Shown here piece after piece: positions 1-5,493 of a stretch of DNA of 5,493 nt (positions within the stretch are counted from its first letter, which is position 1; the number at the start of each line of letters is the position of its first letter). The notes under the pieces were generated by a model, which ran no database searches, was not told the DNA's origin, and worked only from the letters and a program-made list of their open reading frames with translations. Location of the stretch: the NCBI GenBank assembly GCA_031261385.1, contig JAISJS010000093.1, forward strand, positions 1 to 5,493, read 5' to 3'. This DNA comes from Treponema sp. (lineage in GTDB: Bacteria; Spirochaetota; Spirochaetia; Treponematales; Breznakiellaceae). Made by a program: the position numbers and the translations under genes.

Positions 1-609
1 GACCAAAGGTCAATGGACCGGAGGTCCAACTATTCCGGCCCGGTGATCCTCGCCATCAATCATATCAATTTTCTGGAAGTCCCCTTACTGGCTTCCTATG
101 GTTACCCCCGGCGGGTTACGGGGCTGGCTAAAGAGGAAACCTGGAAAAATCCCTTCATAGCCTTTCTTTTTAACACCTACAGCGCCGTTCCCCTGGACCG
201 GGACGGTTCCTATAACGAAACTTTCCGGCGGGTTCGGGAGGCGATGGAAATGGGGTTCTTTATGATCGTCGCTCCCGAGGGGAGCAGGAGCAAAAACGGG
301 GTGCTGCAAAAGGGTAAGGGGGGCATTATCCAACTGGCCCTGGCCACCGGCGCGCCGGTACTGCCGGTGGTTCATTTTGGGGGTGAAAAAGTCTGGGAGA
401 ACATGAAACACTTTAAGCGCACCCCCTTTTACATTAGGGTGGGCCGGCCTTTCCGGATTAAGTGTGATGACGGCAGGCCCGGTAAAGTCCTGCGGGGACT
501 GATGACCGAAGAGCTTATGGGCCAGCTTGCGGCCCTGCTCCCGGAAGAAATGCGGGGGGAATATGCGAAACAGGCCCTGCGGGAAAGTGAATATCTGGAA
601 TTTTTATGA
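1..609 (+). CDS. PlsC-like 1-acyl-sn-glycerol-3-phosphate acyltransferase family protein, 5' end probably cut by window edge
   Basis: This is a lysophospholipid acyltransferase (LPLAT/PlsC family), expected at the inner membrane face, transferring an acyl chain to lysophosphatidate or a similar acceptor. Counting from the ATG at 13 (198 codons), the motif blocks are in order: block I NHINFLE (16-22), block II VPLDRDG (59-65), block III PEGSRS (88-93) with the KGKGG stretch after it, and block IV LPVVHFG around 117-123. The frame stays open from base 1, so the true start is probably upstream. The ATG at 13 has only AAAGG three bases before it, and 198 residues is short for the family. The usual HX4D catalytic motif reads HX4E (H17, E22), from codon GAA at the position normally Asp. 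No transmembrane segment is obvious in the visible part. The stop overlaps the next gene as ATGA, so the two are probably co-translated. Family call is firm; the exact acceptor is not known. Confidence 0.9.
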   Translation, partial: DQRSMDRRSNYSGPVILAINHINFLEVPLLASYGYPRRVTGLAKEETWKNPFIAFLFNTYSAVPLDRDGSYNETFRRVREAMEMGFFMIVAPEGSRSKNGVLQKGKGGIIQLALATGAPVLPVVHFGGEKVWENMKHFKRTPFYIRVGRPFRIKCDDGRPGKVLRGLMTEELMGQLAALLPEEMRGEYAKQALRESEYLEFL

Positions 610-1265
610 GCGTCCATCTTTTTGATGTTGATTATACGCTGATCAAAAAATCTACTTCCTGGTATTTTTTTCTGGAGGCTCTCAAGCAAAAGAAGGTCTC
701 CCTGGGGCAGTTCCGGCATCTTCCCTTTGAATGGGTCCGTTACAAGCTTGGGCGGGCAAATGAGGATTTTATCGCCCAGGCGGTGACCCATCTGGCGGGG
801 ATCGATAAACAGGTGATGGAAAATCTGGTAAGCGCCTGTTTTATCCGCCGGCTCAAGCCCAATATCTACGCCGAAGGGGTGCGCCTCATCCGCTCCCTTC
901 AGGAAAAAGGGGAACCGGTGTATCTTGCCACATCCTCCTTTGACATTCTGATCCGGCCCCTGGAAGACTATCTTTCGCTTACCGATTCCATAGACAGCGC
1001 CCTTGAGTTTGCCGACGGCAGGACCTCGGGCCGTATCCGGGGGATGATCCCCTTCGGAAAAAACAAAAAAAACGCAGTGGCGGCCTGGCTTAAAGAACGG
1101 TCCCTGCCCCCGGAGGATGTCTGCTTTTACTCCGACTCCTATACGGACCTGCCGGTGATGGAATTCTGCGGCCATCCGGTGGCGGTAAACCCCGACCGGT
1201 TTCTGGAACGGGAGGCGAAACAACGGGACTGGCCGGTACTAAGGTTCCGGGAAACCGTGGGCTGA
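606..1265 (+). CDS. HAD-IB family phosphatase (SerB-like subclass)
   Basis: This is a 219-residue haloacid-dehalogenase superfamily phosphatase of subfamily IB. Motif I is near the N terminus as FDVDYT (6-11), with nucleophile D7 and acid/base D9. An alpha-helical cap fills roughly 15-90. Motif II is LATSS (107-111), motif III is the lysine-rich GKNKK (151-155), and motif IV is SDSYTDLP (176-183) with D177 and D181 for magnesium. The GHPVAVNPD stretch at 189-197 is typical of the HAD-IB group annotated as SerB-related hydrolases. The ATG overlaps the stop of the acyltransferase by 4 bp, so it is probably translated by coupling. Known precedent: some actinobacterial PlsC proteins, such as M. 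tuberculosis Rv2483c, carry a HAD/SerB-like domain fused to the acyltransferase, which suggests a phospholipid-related substrate here rather than phosphoserine. The substrate remains an inference. Confidence 0.9.
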   Translation: MSVHLFDVDYTLIKKSTSWYFFLEALKQKKVSLGQFRHLPFEWVRYKLGRANEDFIAQAVTHLAGIDKQVMENLVSACFIRRLKPNIYAEGVRLIRSLQEKGEPVYLATSSFDILIRPLEDYLSLTDSIDSALEFADGRTSGRIRGMIPFGKNKKNAVAAWLKERSLPPEDVCFYSDSYTDLPVMEFCGHPVAVNPDRFLEREAKQRDWPVLRFRETVG

Positions 1266-1311
1266 AGCCCATTGGCTTTAGCCCATTGATTTGAAGCCCA
1301 TTGGCTAAAAG
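1263..1311. repeat. Three-copy short repeat with hairpins in the gap between convergent genes
   Basis: The 9-mer AGCCCATTG occurs three times at 1266-1274, 1280-1288 and 1295-1303, with start-to-start spacing of 14 and 15. A longer 15-mer, TGAAGCCCATTGGCT, is exact at 1263-1277 and 1292-1306. Each full unit folds as AAGCC or AGCC, loop CATT, then GGCT(T). The first has seven pairs including one G-T (1263-1269 with 1274-1280). An alternative 7-bp stem joins TTTAGCC at 1277-1283 to GGCTAAA at 1303-1309. The cluster spans the 39-bp gap and includes both stop codons (TGA of the phosphatase, TAG of hflX). It may act as a weak bidirectional terminator or mRNA 3'-end structure, but no T-run follows it on either strand. 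Confidence 0.7.
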
Positions 1312-2588
1312 TCCTCATTAACAACGAATTCCCGTAACTGCCCGGCGGTTTTCTCATCCACACGGGCTTCGACAATAATACTATCATCTTCATAACTTTC
1401 TGACAGAACCTGTCCGCTGCGGTGGAGCATGCTTGCAAGGTCTGTACGATTCGGGGGAAAGCGGAACCGGCGGGCGCTTCCGGCAAGGAGCTTTTCCATC
1501 CGGGCGGTGAGTTCCGCAAGGCCACGGCGGTCCAACGCCGAAACGGGGATACTGCCGGGGTAACGCCGCAGCAAATTTTCCAGGGCCTCAGGCGAGGGGA
1601 TACGGTCGATCTTGTTCAGCACGGTGATCAGGGGAATTTTGCCCGCACCCAGTTCACCCAAAACCGAAAGGGTGGTTTCGTAGAACTTCTCCGCGTCAGG
1701 ATCGGATGCGTCAAGGACATTGATCAGGATGTCTGCAAGGCTGGCTTCCTCAAGGGTGGAATGAAAAGCTTCCACCAAAGCGTGGGGCAGGCGGCGGATA
1801 AAGCCCACGGTGTCCACCAGCAGCACCGGCAGGCCCTTCCGCAGTTCGTAACGGCGGGAAGCGGCGTCCAGGGTGGCGAAAAGTTTGTCTTCCGCCAAAA
1901 GCCCGGCGTTCGTGAGGGCGTTCATCAGGGAGGATTTACCGGCGTTGGTATAGCCCACCAGCGCGCAGAGGGGAATCCCCTGGCGCTCCCGCCGGTTCCG
2001 CTGGACCATGCGCTGGCGGCGGACCTCCTCCAGTTCCTGTTCCAGCCGGTAAATCCGCTGTTCCACCAGGCGGCGGTCCGTTTCCAGCCGGGTCTCTCCG
2101 GAGCCTTTGGTACCGTAGCGGCCGCCCCGCTGACGGCTCAGGTCTATATACTTGTGACTCAGGCGGGGCAGGGAGTAGTTTAGCTCCGCGAGACGCACCT
2201 GGAGTTCCGCCTCCCGGGTCACCGCCCGCTCCGCAAAGATGCGGATGATCAGCTCCTGCCGGTCCACCGCGGGGATCCCCGACAGGGTTTCCCAGTTCCG
2301 CTGCTGGGAAGGGATGGGATTCCAGTCAAAAATGAACAGATCCGCCTTGATTTCCGCGGCTTTATCGGCCAGTTCTTGGGCTTTCCCGGTTCCCATGCCG
2401 AATTTCGGCGTTTTTCCCCGGAGGGTCACGATTTCCTGGGTCGCAATCTCCAGTCCCAGACTGTGTGCCAGCCCCGCCAACTCCCGCGCAAGGGATTCCG
2501 CCTCATCCGCAGCGCGGCTGCCCGATTCGGTCATACTCACCAGGAAGGCCCGTTTCGGCGGCGTTTCGGTATCGTAAGTTTTCGCCAT
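1305..2588 (-). CDS. hflX: GTPase HflX, ribosome-associated
   Basis: HflX is a TRAFAC/Obg-HflX GTPase that binds the 50S subunit and splits or rescues stalled 70S ribosomes, notably under heat stress. At 427 residues it matches the usual length (E. coli HflX is about 426). The N-terminal HflX domain has GMGTGKAQEL (64-73), the SQQRNWE stretch (94-100; commonly RNLE) and GSGETRLETDRR (162-173; commonly GPGETQLE). A coiled-coil linker rich in Glu and Arg covers about 175-203. The G domain has G1 GYTNAGKSS (212-220), G2 FATLD (237-241), G3 DTVGF (259-263), G4 NKID (325-328) and G5 SAL (350-352). A short C-terminal domain follows. The ATG at 2588 is supported by RAFLV (13-17), which lies at the expected distance from the N terminus. 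No Shine-Dalgarno precedes it; a TATAAT lies only 13 bases upstream. It is monocistronic here, convergent with the phosphatase and divergent from the membrane protein. Confidence 0.97.
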   Translation of the reverse strand: MAKTYDTETPPKRAFLVSMTESGSRAADEAESLARELAGLAHSLGLEIATQEIVTLRGKTPKFGMGTGKAQELADKAAEIKADLFIFDWNPIPSQQRNWETLSGIPAVDRQELIIRIFAERAVTREAELQVRLAELNYSLPRLSHKYIDLSRQRGGRYGTKGSGETRLETDRRLVEQRIYRLEQELEEVRRQRMVQRNRRERQGIPLCALVGYTNAGKSSLMNALTNAGLLAEDKLFATLDAASRRYELRKGLPVLLVDTVGFIRRLPHALVEAFHSTLEEASLADILINVLDASDPDAEKFYETTLSVLGELGAGKIPLITVLNKIDRIPSPEALENLLRRYPGSIPVSALDRRGLAELTARMEKLLAGSARRFRFPPNRTDLASMLHRSGQVLSESYEDDSIIVEARVDEKTAGQLREFVVNEDF

Positions 2589-2601
2589 AGTAAAAAAATA
2601 A

Positions 2602-2628
2602 ATTATATAGTAATCTCTGTCTATACAA
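2602..2628 (-). promoter_or_regulatory. Probable sigma-70-type promoter of hflX
   Basis: On the minus strand a perfect TATAAT lies at 2607-2602. A weak -35 candidate, TTGTAT, lies at 2628-2623 with a short 15-bp spacer. The surrounding 2589-2627 is strikingly AT-rich compared with the flanking genes. A -10 box here puts the transcription start about 5-7 bases before the ATG, which agrees with the lack of a Shine-Dalgarno sequence. The -10 match is seen directly; promoter activity is inferred. Confidence 0.55.
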
Positions 2629-2651
2629 GCGGCCCTGCGCCGTAATCCAAC

Positions 2652-2655
2652 GGAG
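2652..2655 (+). promoter_or_regulatory. Ribosome binding site (GGAG) fixing the TTG start at 2665
   Basis: GGAG at 2652-2655 lies nine bases before TTG at 2665. No ATG or GTG lies in frame between the upstream in-frame TAA at 2611 and this TTG, and the residues that follow form a clean signal-anchor. This is why TTG was taken as the start. I could not find a convincing -35/-10 pair for this gene. Confidence 0.65.
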
Positions 2656-2664
2656 TTTTCAGGT

Positions 2665-4299
2665 TTGGCGGTACTTCACAAGGCGGCGGTAAGTCTTCTT
2701 ATTTCGGTTCTTCTCTCTGCGGTTTTCACCGTACTTGCCTTTGCCGGCCTGTTCGATCTGGTGGAGACCCGTTTTTACGATCCTTCCATCATCAAAGCCC
2801 TGACGCGGGAACTGGAAAAAGACGCCGCCGTTATTGAAGAATTTCTTGCCGAACTGGAGGCCGGCTTTTCCGCGACCCTGAAAGAACCCGCCGTACGGCG
2901 CAGCTTCCTGCCCAATCAGGAGGCGGAGGATATTTTTGAACGCAGCCGTGTGTACGGGCTGCTGCTGGAATCCCAGGCCGGCCTCCAATCGGTGCGTTTT
3001 GTCGATGCGGAGGGCAGCCGCATTCATTTTTCAAACGCTCCGCAGGATATTCTGGACCAGGATCAGTTTTCCCTTACCTACCGGAACTACGGTGATGTAC
3101 CCGGCGATCTGCCCTACAGCCAGGTAGAGGTTCCCTATCAGGGGATGACCAGGCTGACACTGGATGGGGAGCTTAACCGCATCATTTTTTCCTTCCCCCT
3201 TTATGATTCCTTTGGGGTGTACCGGGGTACCGGCCTTTTTACCCTTTCCCTCCGTGCGGTAACCGGGCGGTTGATTGCAGAAAGGCGTATAAAAGTTGGG
3301 GAGGATGTCTCTATTATTTCAAAGCCCCCGGGGATACTTTCGGGGATTCCCGGCGCAGGGCAGGCGTTGCTGCAGGGGCAGGTATTGCTGCCCATGGCCG
3401 CCGCAATCTGGAGCGAGGGAATTCTCTCCCTGACGCCCCTGGATTCAGCGGCGGATACCGGTACCCTGGCGCTTATTTCAGCCAAAACCAGCCAAGGGAT
3501 TTTTGTGGGCCGCTTGGTAAACGAGAGCCTTTTTTCTTTCCCCCCGGCCATGAAATACATACTGTTGGGCTCTTTTTTTATCACCCTCTATCTGGTTATT
3601 TTCCTGTTCTTTAACCTCCCGCAGGATACCATGATGGTGATCCGGAACCGGCTCAAGCGCCTCCGGGTTTTTATGATCGATCAGTTCTATACCCGCAAGG
3701 GTGAGGTGGACTGGACCTACTGGATAGGGGAGATGGAACGGCGCCGGGAGGATATCCGCACCGAGATGAAACGGGGGCTCAGGATACCGCGGAGCAAACA
3801 GGCGTCCGATACTATTGATACCCTGATCGATAAATCCTGGGATGAACTTCTCGCCATCATCGGCAGCCGCCAAAACACCGTTGCCGCCGCCATCGATGAA
3901 AAAAAAGTCCAAACCATTTTGAACCGTATCCTCCAAAACATGCCGTCAGGAGCGCCCGCCCCCACGGAAGAGGATGATGGAGAATATCTTGAAGAACTGG
4001 AGGCCTTTGAGGAATCGCCGGCTGCCGGTGACGCCGAAGTTGTTGCGGAACTTAAGGAACTGGCGGGGGACCGGGGTATCTCCGTGCTGTACCGGCCCTT
4101 CCTTGTACAGGACAGGGGTGACCCCGAAATACTCGAGCCCCTGCCGGAAGACGCCGCGGCTGACGGCGAAATCATTCTGGAACGGGGGGGCCTTCACTTC
4201 ATCAACAACAACATTCTTACCCCGGACATCGGCATGGAAAAAACCCTGGACCCCGCGTTTAAATATCTGGTAGATTCGGTACTAACAAAAAACCACTAA
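2665..4299 (+). CDS. Two-pass membrane protein with Cache-like extracytoplasmic domain; function unknown
   Basis: I do not recognise this 544-residue protein as a named family. It starts at TTG with GGAG nine bases upstream. Residues about 7-29 are a hydrophobic signal anchor. Residues about 31-292 should lie outside the cytoplasm: a helical stretch (40-70), then mixed alpha/beta sequence with VRFVDAEGSRIHFSN (110-124) and GVYRGTGLFTLSL (184-196), which look like the strand-glycine patterns of Cache/PAS-like sensor domains. A second transmembrane segment is at about 297-317. The cytoplasmic part has a basic, helical region (326-400), an acidic low-complexity linker (about 433-457, rich in Glu, Asp and Ala), and a C-terminal segment (about 458-544) ending in a motif around HFINNNILTPDIG (511-523). 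I see no histidine kinase, GGDEF, MCP or phosphatase signature. The layout suggests a sensor or scaffold of the cell envelope. It stands alone, divergent from hflX and convergent with the M23 peptidase gene. Confidence 0.85.
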   Translation: MAVLHKAAVSLLISVLLSAVFTVLAFAGLFDLVETRFYDPSIIKALTRELEKDAAVIEEFLAELEAGFSATLKEPAVRRSFLPNQEAEDIFERSRVYGLLLESQAGLQSVRFVDAEGSRIHFSNAPQDILDQDQFSLTYRNYGDVPGDLPYSQVEVPYQGMTRLTLDGELNRIIFSFPLYDSFGVYRGTGLFTLSLRAVTGRLIAERRIKVGEDVSIISKPPGILSGIPGAGQALLQGQVLLPMAAAIWSEGILSLTPLDSAADTGTLALISAKTSQGIFVGRLVNESLFSFPPAMKYILLGSFFITLYLVIFLFFNLPQDTMMVIRNRLKRLRVFMIDQFYTRKGEVDWTYWIGEMERRREDIRTEMKRGLRIPRSKQASDTIDTLIDKSWDELLAIIGSRQNTVAAAIDEKKVQTILNRILQNMPSGAPAPTEEDDGEYLEELEAFEESPAAGDAEVVAELKELAGDRGISVLYRPFLVQDRGDPEILEPLPEDAAADGEIILERGGLHFINNNILTPDIGMEKTLDPAFKYLVDSVLTKNH

Positions 4300-4306
4300 C
4301 ATCGCA

Positions 4307-4322
4307 GGGCTGAAAACAGCCC
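4307..4322 (+). terminator. Small perfect hairpin just after the membrane protein gene; possible terminator
   Basis: GGGCTG (4307-4312), loop AAAA (4313-4316), CAGCCC (4317-4322) is a perfect 6-bp GC-rich stem starting eight bases after the TAA stop at 4297-4299. No T-run follows on the plus strand, so it is not a textbook intrinsic terminator. Read on the minus strand, a run of six T lies 14 bases beyond the stem (complement of A at 4287-4292). It could stabilise a 3' end or act with the larger inverted repeat next to it. Confidence 0.4.
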
Positions 4323-4332
4323 CCATCGCTTC

Positions 4333-4458
4333 CCCACCCAGCGAACCAATGCCGCCGGGGGAGCGGCGTCAAGCCCATGACAGACACTTGAATGAAGCCG
4401 AAGGCTGAGCGTGGCTGTCTTGGGCTTGACGTCACTCCCCCGGCGGGGTGTGAGTGGG
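4333..4458. repeat. Long imperfect inverted repeat filling the gap between convergent genes
   Basis: The core arms are 4352-4387 and 4411-4446, 36 nt each. They pair with three mismatches (4364/4434, 4378/4420, 4384/4414) and one G-T (4366/4432). The longest perfect blocks are CCGCCGGGGGAG with its complement and the ten pairs GTCAAGCCCA / TGGGCTTGAC. The apical region 4388-4410 contains a small inner hairpin AGCC-GAA-GGCT (4396-4406). Outside the core, CCCACCCA (4333-4340) pairs with TGAGTGGG (4451-4458) with one mismatch, across an asymmetric internal loop. The whole fold spans about 126 bases and ends two bases before the peptidase stop codon. It may be a bidirectional terminator, a dispersed REP/MITE-like element, or a structured RNA. 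No target-site duplication is visible. Confidence 0.85.
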
Positions 4459-4459
4459 C

Positions 4460-5458
4460 CTACTGTAGCAGCGTGCGGGGATTCACCGTGACGCCGTTTT
4501 TGTACACGGTAAAGTGCAGATGCGGGCCGGTGCTGAGACCGGTGCTGCCCACATCGCCGATGCGTGTCTCGGTGTTCACGTAGGCGCCGGTCTTTACCCG
4601 GATAATGCTCATGTGGCCATAGAGGGAGCGGTAGCCGTTCTGGTGGGTAATCACCACATAATTTCCATAGGAATCATCCCAGCCGGCGGTCGTTACCCGG
4701 CCCGGCATAGCCGCGTAGATCGGCGTACCCGTGGCGGCGCCGATATCAAGGCCGGAGTGGAAGGACCGTACCCCGGTAAAGGGGCTGGGCCGGTAGCCAT
4801 AGCTGCTGGTAATACGCCTGCTGGATATGGGCCAGATGAAAAGCTCGCCGTTAATTTCCTGGAGTTCGGCCGAATTCATCCGCGCGCCCGGCACAAAAAG
4901 CACCAGCCCCGTGTGTACCGTATCGGAGAAAAGCTCGTTCACCGTTTGGATGGCCTGTACGTCGGCCTTATGTTTTTCCGCAATCTGCGAAAGGGTGTCG
5001 TCTTTTTTTACCGTGTAGAGGATGCCGTCCTGATTCGGTATGTTCAGCACCCGCCCGATTTGCAGTGTCCGGGTGTTCTTTATCGCGTTGTACGAGATAA
5101 GGGTATCTTCATTCAGGCCGAAGTCCCGGGCCAGGTGGCCGATCATGTCCCCGTTTTGCACCCGGTATGTGTCGTACAGCAGTATCCGCGGCTTGGAAAA
5201 AGATTCCGGTTCGAGGATACCCAGGTCCTGGCTGTCCCCTTCAAAAGAAACAAGGACGTTTTCCGATTCAATCAGACTGGCGTCAGGATAAGCCATACCG
5301 CCGACACCGCCTTCCACTGTCCCGGTCTCTTGATCTTTCCCGCTGTCCGCCGTTTTTGGGGGCAGGGAAGATATAAAAAACACGAAGGATGCAATCACCG
5401 CAGCCCAGAGAAGGGTTCTGCGAAGGGCGCCGTTTTTAAAAAATATATGTTTCAACAA
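4460..5458 (-). CDS. Membrane-anchored LysM/M23 family metallopeptidase (peptidoglycan hydrolase)
   Basis: This 332-residue envelope protein is expected to cut peptidoglycan peptide bonds or to activate other wall hydrolases. A basic N terminus (K3, K8, R13, R14) is followed by a hydrophobic segment at about 15-32, giving a signal anchor or signal peptide. A low-complexity Gly/Glu/Asp/Ser stretch (about 33-90) precedes two LysM domains: 98-141 (YRVQNGD to LNIP) and 148-190 (YTVKKDD to LFVP). The M23 domain runs from about 215 to 327. Zinc ligands are H234 and D238 (HSGLD) and H315 of HLH (313-315). H282 (YGHM) and H313 are the catalytic histidines, so by sequence it is an active LytM/M23 enzyme and not a degenerate EnvC/NlpD-type activator. 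The start is TTG at 5458 (a second TTG follows at 5455), because an in-frame TAG (5461-5459) directly precedes it and GGAG lies six bases before. Confidence 0.95.
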   Translation of the reverse strand: MLKHIFFKNGALRRTLLWAAVIASFVFFISSLPPKTADSGKDQETGTVEGGVGGMAYPDASLIESENVLVSFEGDSQDLGILEPESFSKPRILLYDTYRVQNGDMIGHLARDFGLNEDTLISYNAIKNTRTLQIGRVLNIPNQDGILYTVKKDDTLSQIAEKHKADVQAIQTVNELFSDTVHTGLVLFVPGARMNSAELQEINGELFIWPISSRRITSSYGYRPSPFTGVRSFHSGLDIGAATGTPIYAAMPGRVTTAGWDDSYGNYVVITHQNGYRSLYGHMSIIRVKTGAYVNTETRIGDVGSTGLSTGPHLHFTVYKNGVTVNPRTLLQ

Positions 5459-5464
5459 CTAATG

Positions 5465-5468
5465 CTCC
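5465..5468 (-). promoter_or_regulatory. Ribosome binding site of the M23 peptidase gene
   Basis: CTCC at 5465-5468 reads GGAG on the minus strand, six bases before TTG at 5458 and nine before the adjacent TTG at 5455. Together with the in-frame TAG at 5461-5459 it limits the start to one of these two TTG codons. Confidence 0.65.
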
Positions 5469-5493
5469 GGTAATAATGATGAAGAAACTTAAA

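Noticed and set aside
429..1223. 264-codon minus-strand open frame across the acyltransferase and phosphatase genes
   Set aside because: It is antisense to two genes with clear catalytic motifs, spans their junction, and shows no domain of its own.
1422..2183. 253-codon plus-strand open frame inside hflX
   Set aside because: It is antisense to the conserved G domain of HflX and is explained by third-position GC bias.
3626..4299. Histidine kinase, GGDEF or chemoreceptor output domain in the membrane protein tail
   Set aside because: No H-box, N/G boxes, GG(D/E)EF or chemoreceptor signalling hairpin motif could be found by reading residues 320-544.
4333..4458. Integron attC site, considered because some treponemes carry integrons
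   Set aside because: The repeat is of similar size, but no RYYYAAC/GTTRRRY terminal pair is present, and no integrase or gene cassette is in the window.
4333..4458. Retron msr-msd or other reverse-transcriptase-linked RNA
   Set aside because: Neither flanking gene is a reverse transcriptase or toxin-like effector; the neighbours are a membrane protein and a wall peptidase.
4392..4583. Small plus-strand open frame (63 codons) starting in the long inverted repeat
   Set aside because: It begins within the apical part of the repeat and runs antisense into the peptidase C terminus; no ribosome binding site or domain supports it.
4514..5473. 319-codon open frame on the plus strand, antisense to the M23 peptidase
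   Set aside because: It lies almost wholly opposite a gene with two LysM domains and a complete M23 site; its translation has no recognisable domain and looks like a GC-driven shadow frame.

Overview
This is an ordinary-looking bacterial chromosomal segment, dense and moderately GC-rich by eye, with five protein-coding genes on both strands and no RNA gene, CRISPR array, insertion sequence or phage gene that I can see. No single feature fixes the organism. The gene set (phospholipid acyltransferase, HAD-IB phosphatase, HflX, a Cache-like membrane protein, a LysM/M23 envelope peptidase) and two TTG starts would fit a spirochaete such as a host-associated Treponema, but that is a weak inference.

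Layout. (1) At 1-1265 (+) lies a two-gene unit: a PlsC-type lysophospholipid acyltransferase cut by the window's left edge, then a HAD-IB phosphatase overlapping it by 4 bp (ATGA), so the pair is probably translationally coupled. (2) At 1305-2588 (-) lies hflX, a ribosome-associated GTPase, convergent with the first unit. The 39-bp gap holds a small cluster of repeated hairpins that reaches into both stop codons. (3) At 2589-2664 is an AT-rich divergent region with a perfect TATAAT box for hflX placed so close that its mRNA should be nearly leaderless. (4) At 2665-4299 (+) is a 544-residue membrane protein starting at TTG. It has two transmembrane segments around a Cache-like extracytoplasmic domain and a cytoplasmic tail I cannot assign. 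(5) At 4300-4459 is a gap between convergent genes, filled by a 6-bp perfect hairpin and then a long imperfect inverted repeat (outer limits 4333-4458, core arms of 36 nt). (6) At 4460-5458 (-) is a membrane-anchored peptidoglycan hydrolase with two LysM domains and a complete M23 catalytic site, starting at TTG. (7) At 5459-5493 is its ribosome binding site and too little sequence to identify a further gene.

The genes do not form one pathway. The shared theme is the envelope (phospholipid synthesis, a membrane sensor-like protein, wall remodelling), with hflX as a housekeeping/stress GTPase. I did not find a convincing new defence or mobile system. The items most worth a second look are the long inverted repeat at 4333-4458, the unassigned cytoplasmic domain of the membrane protein, and the HX4E variant of the acyltransferase catalytic motif.
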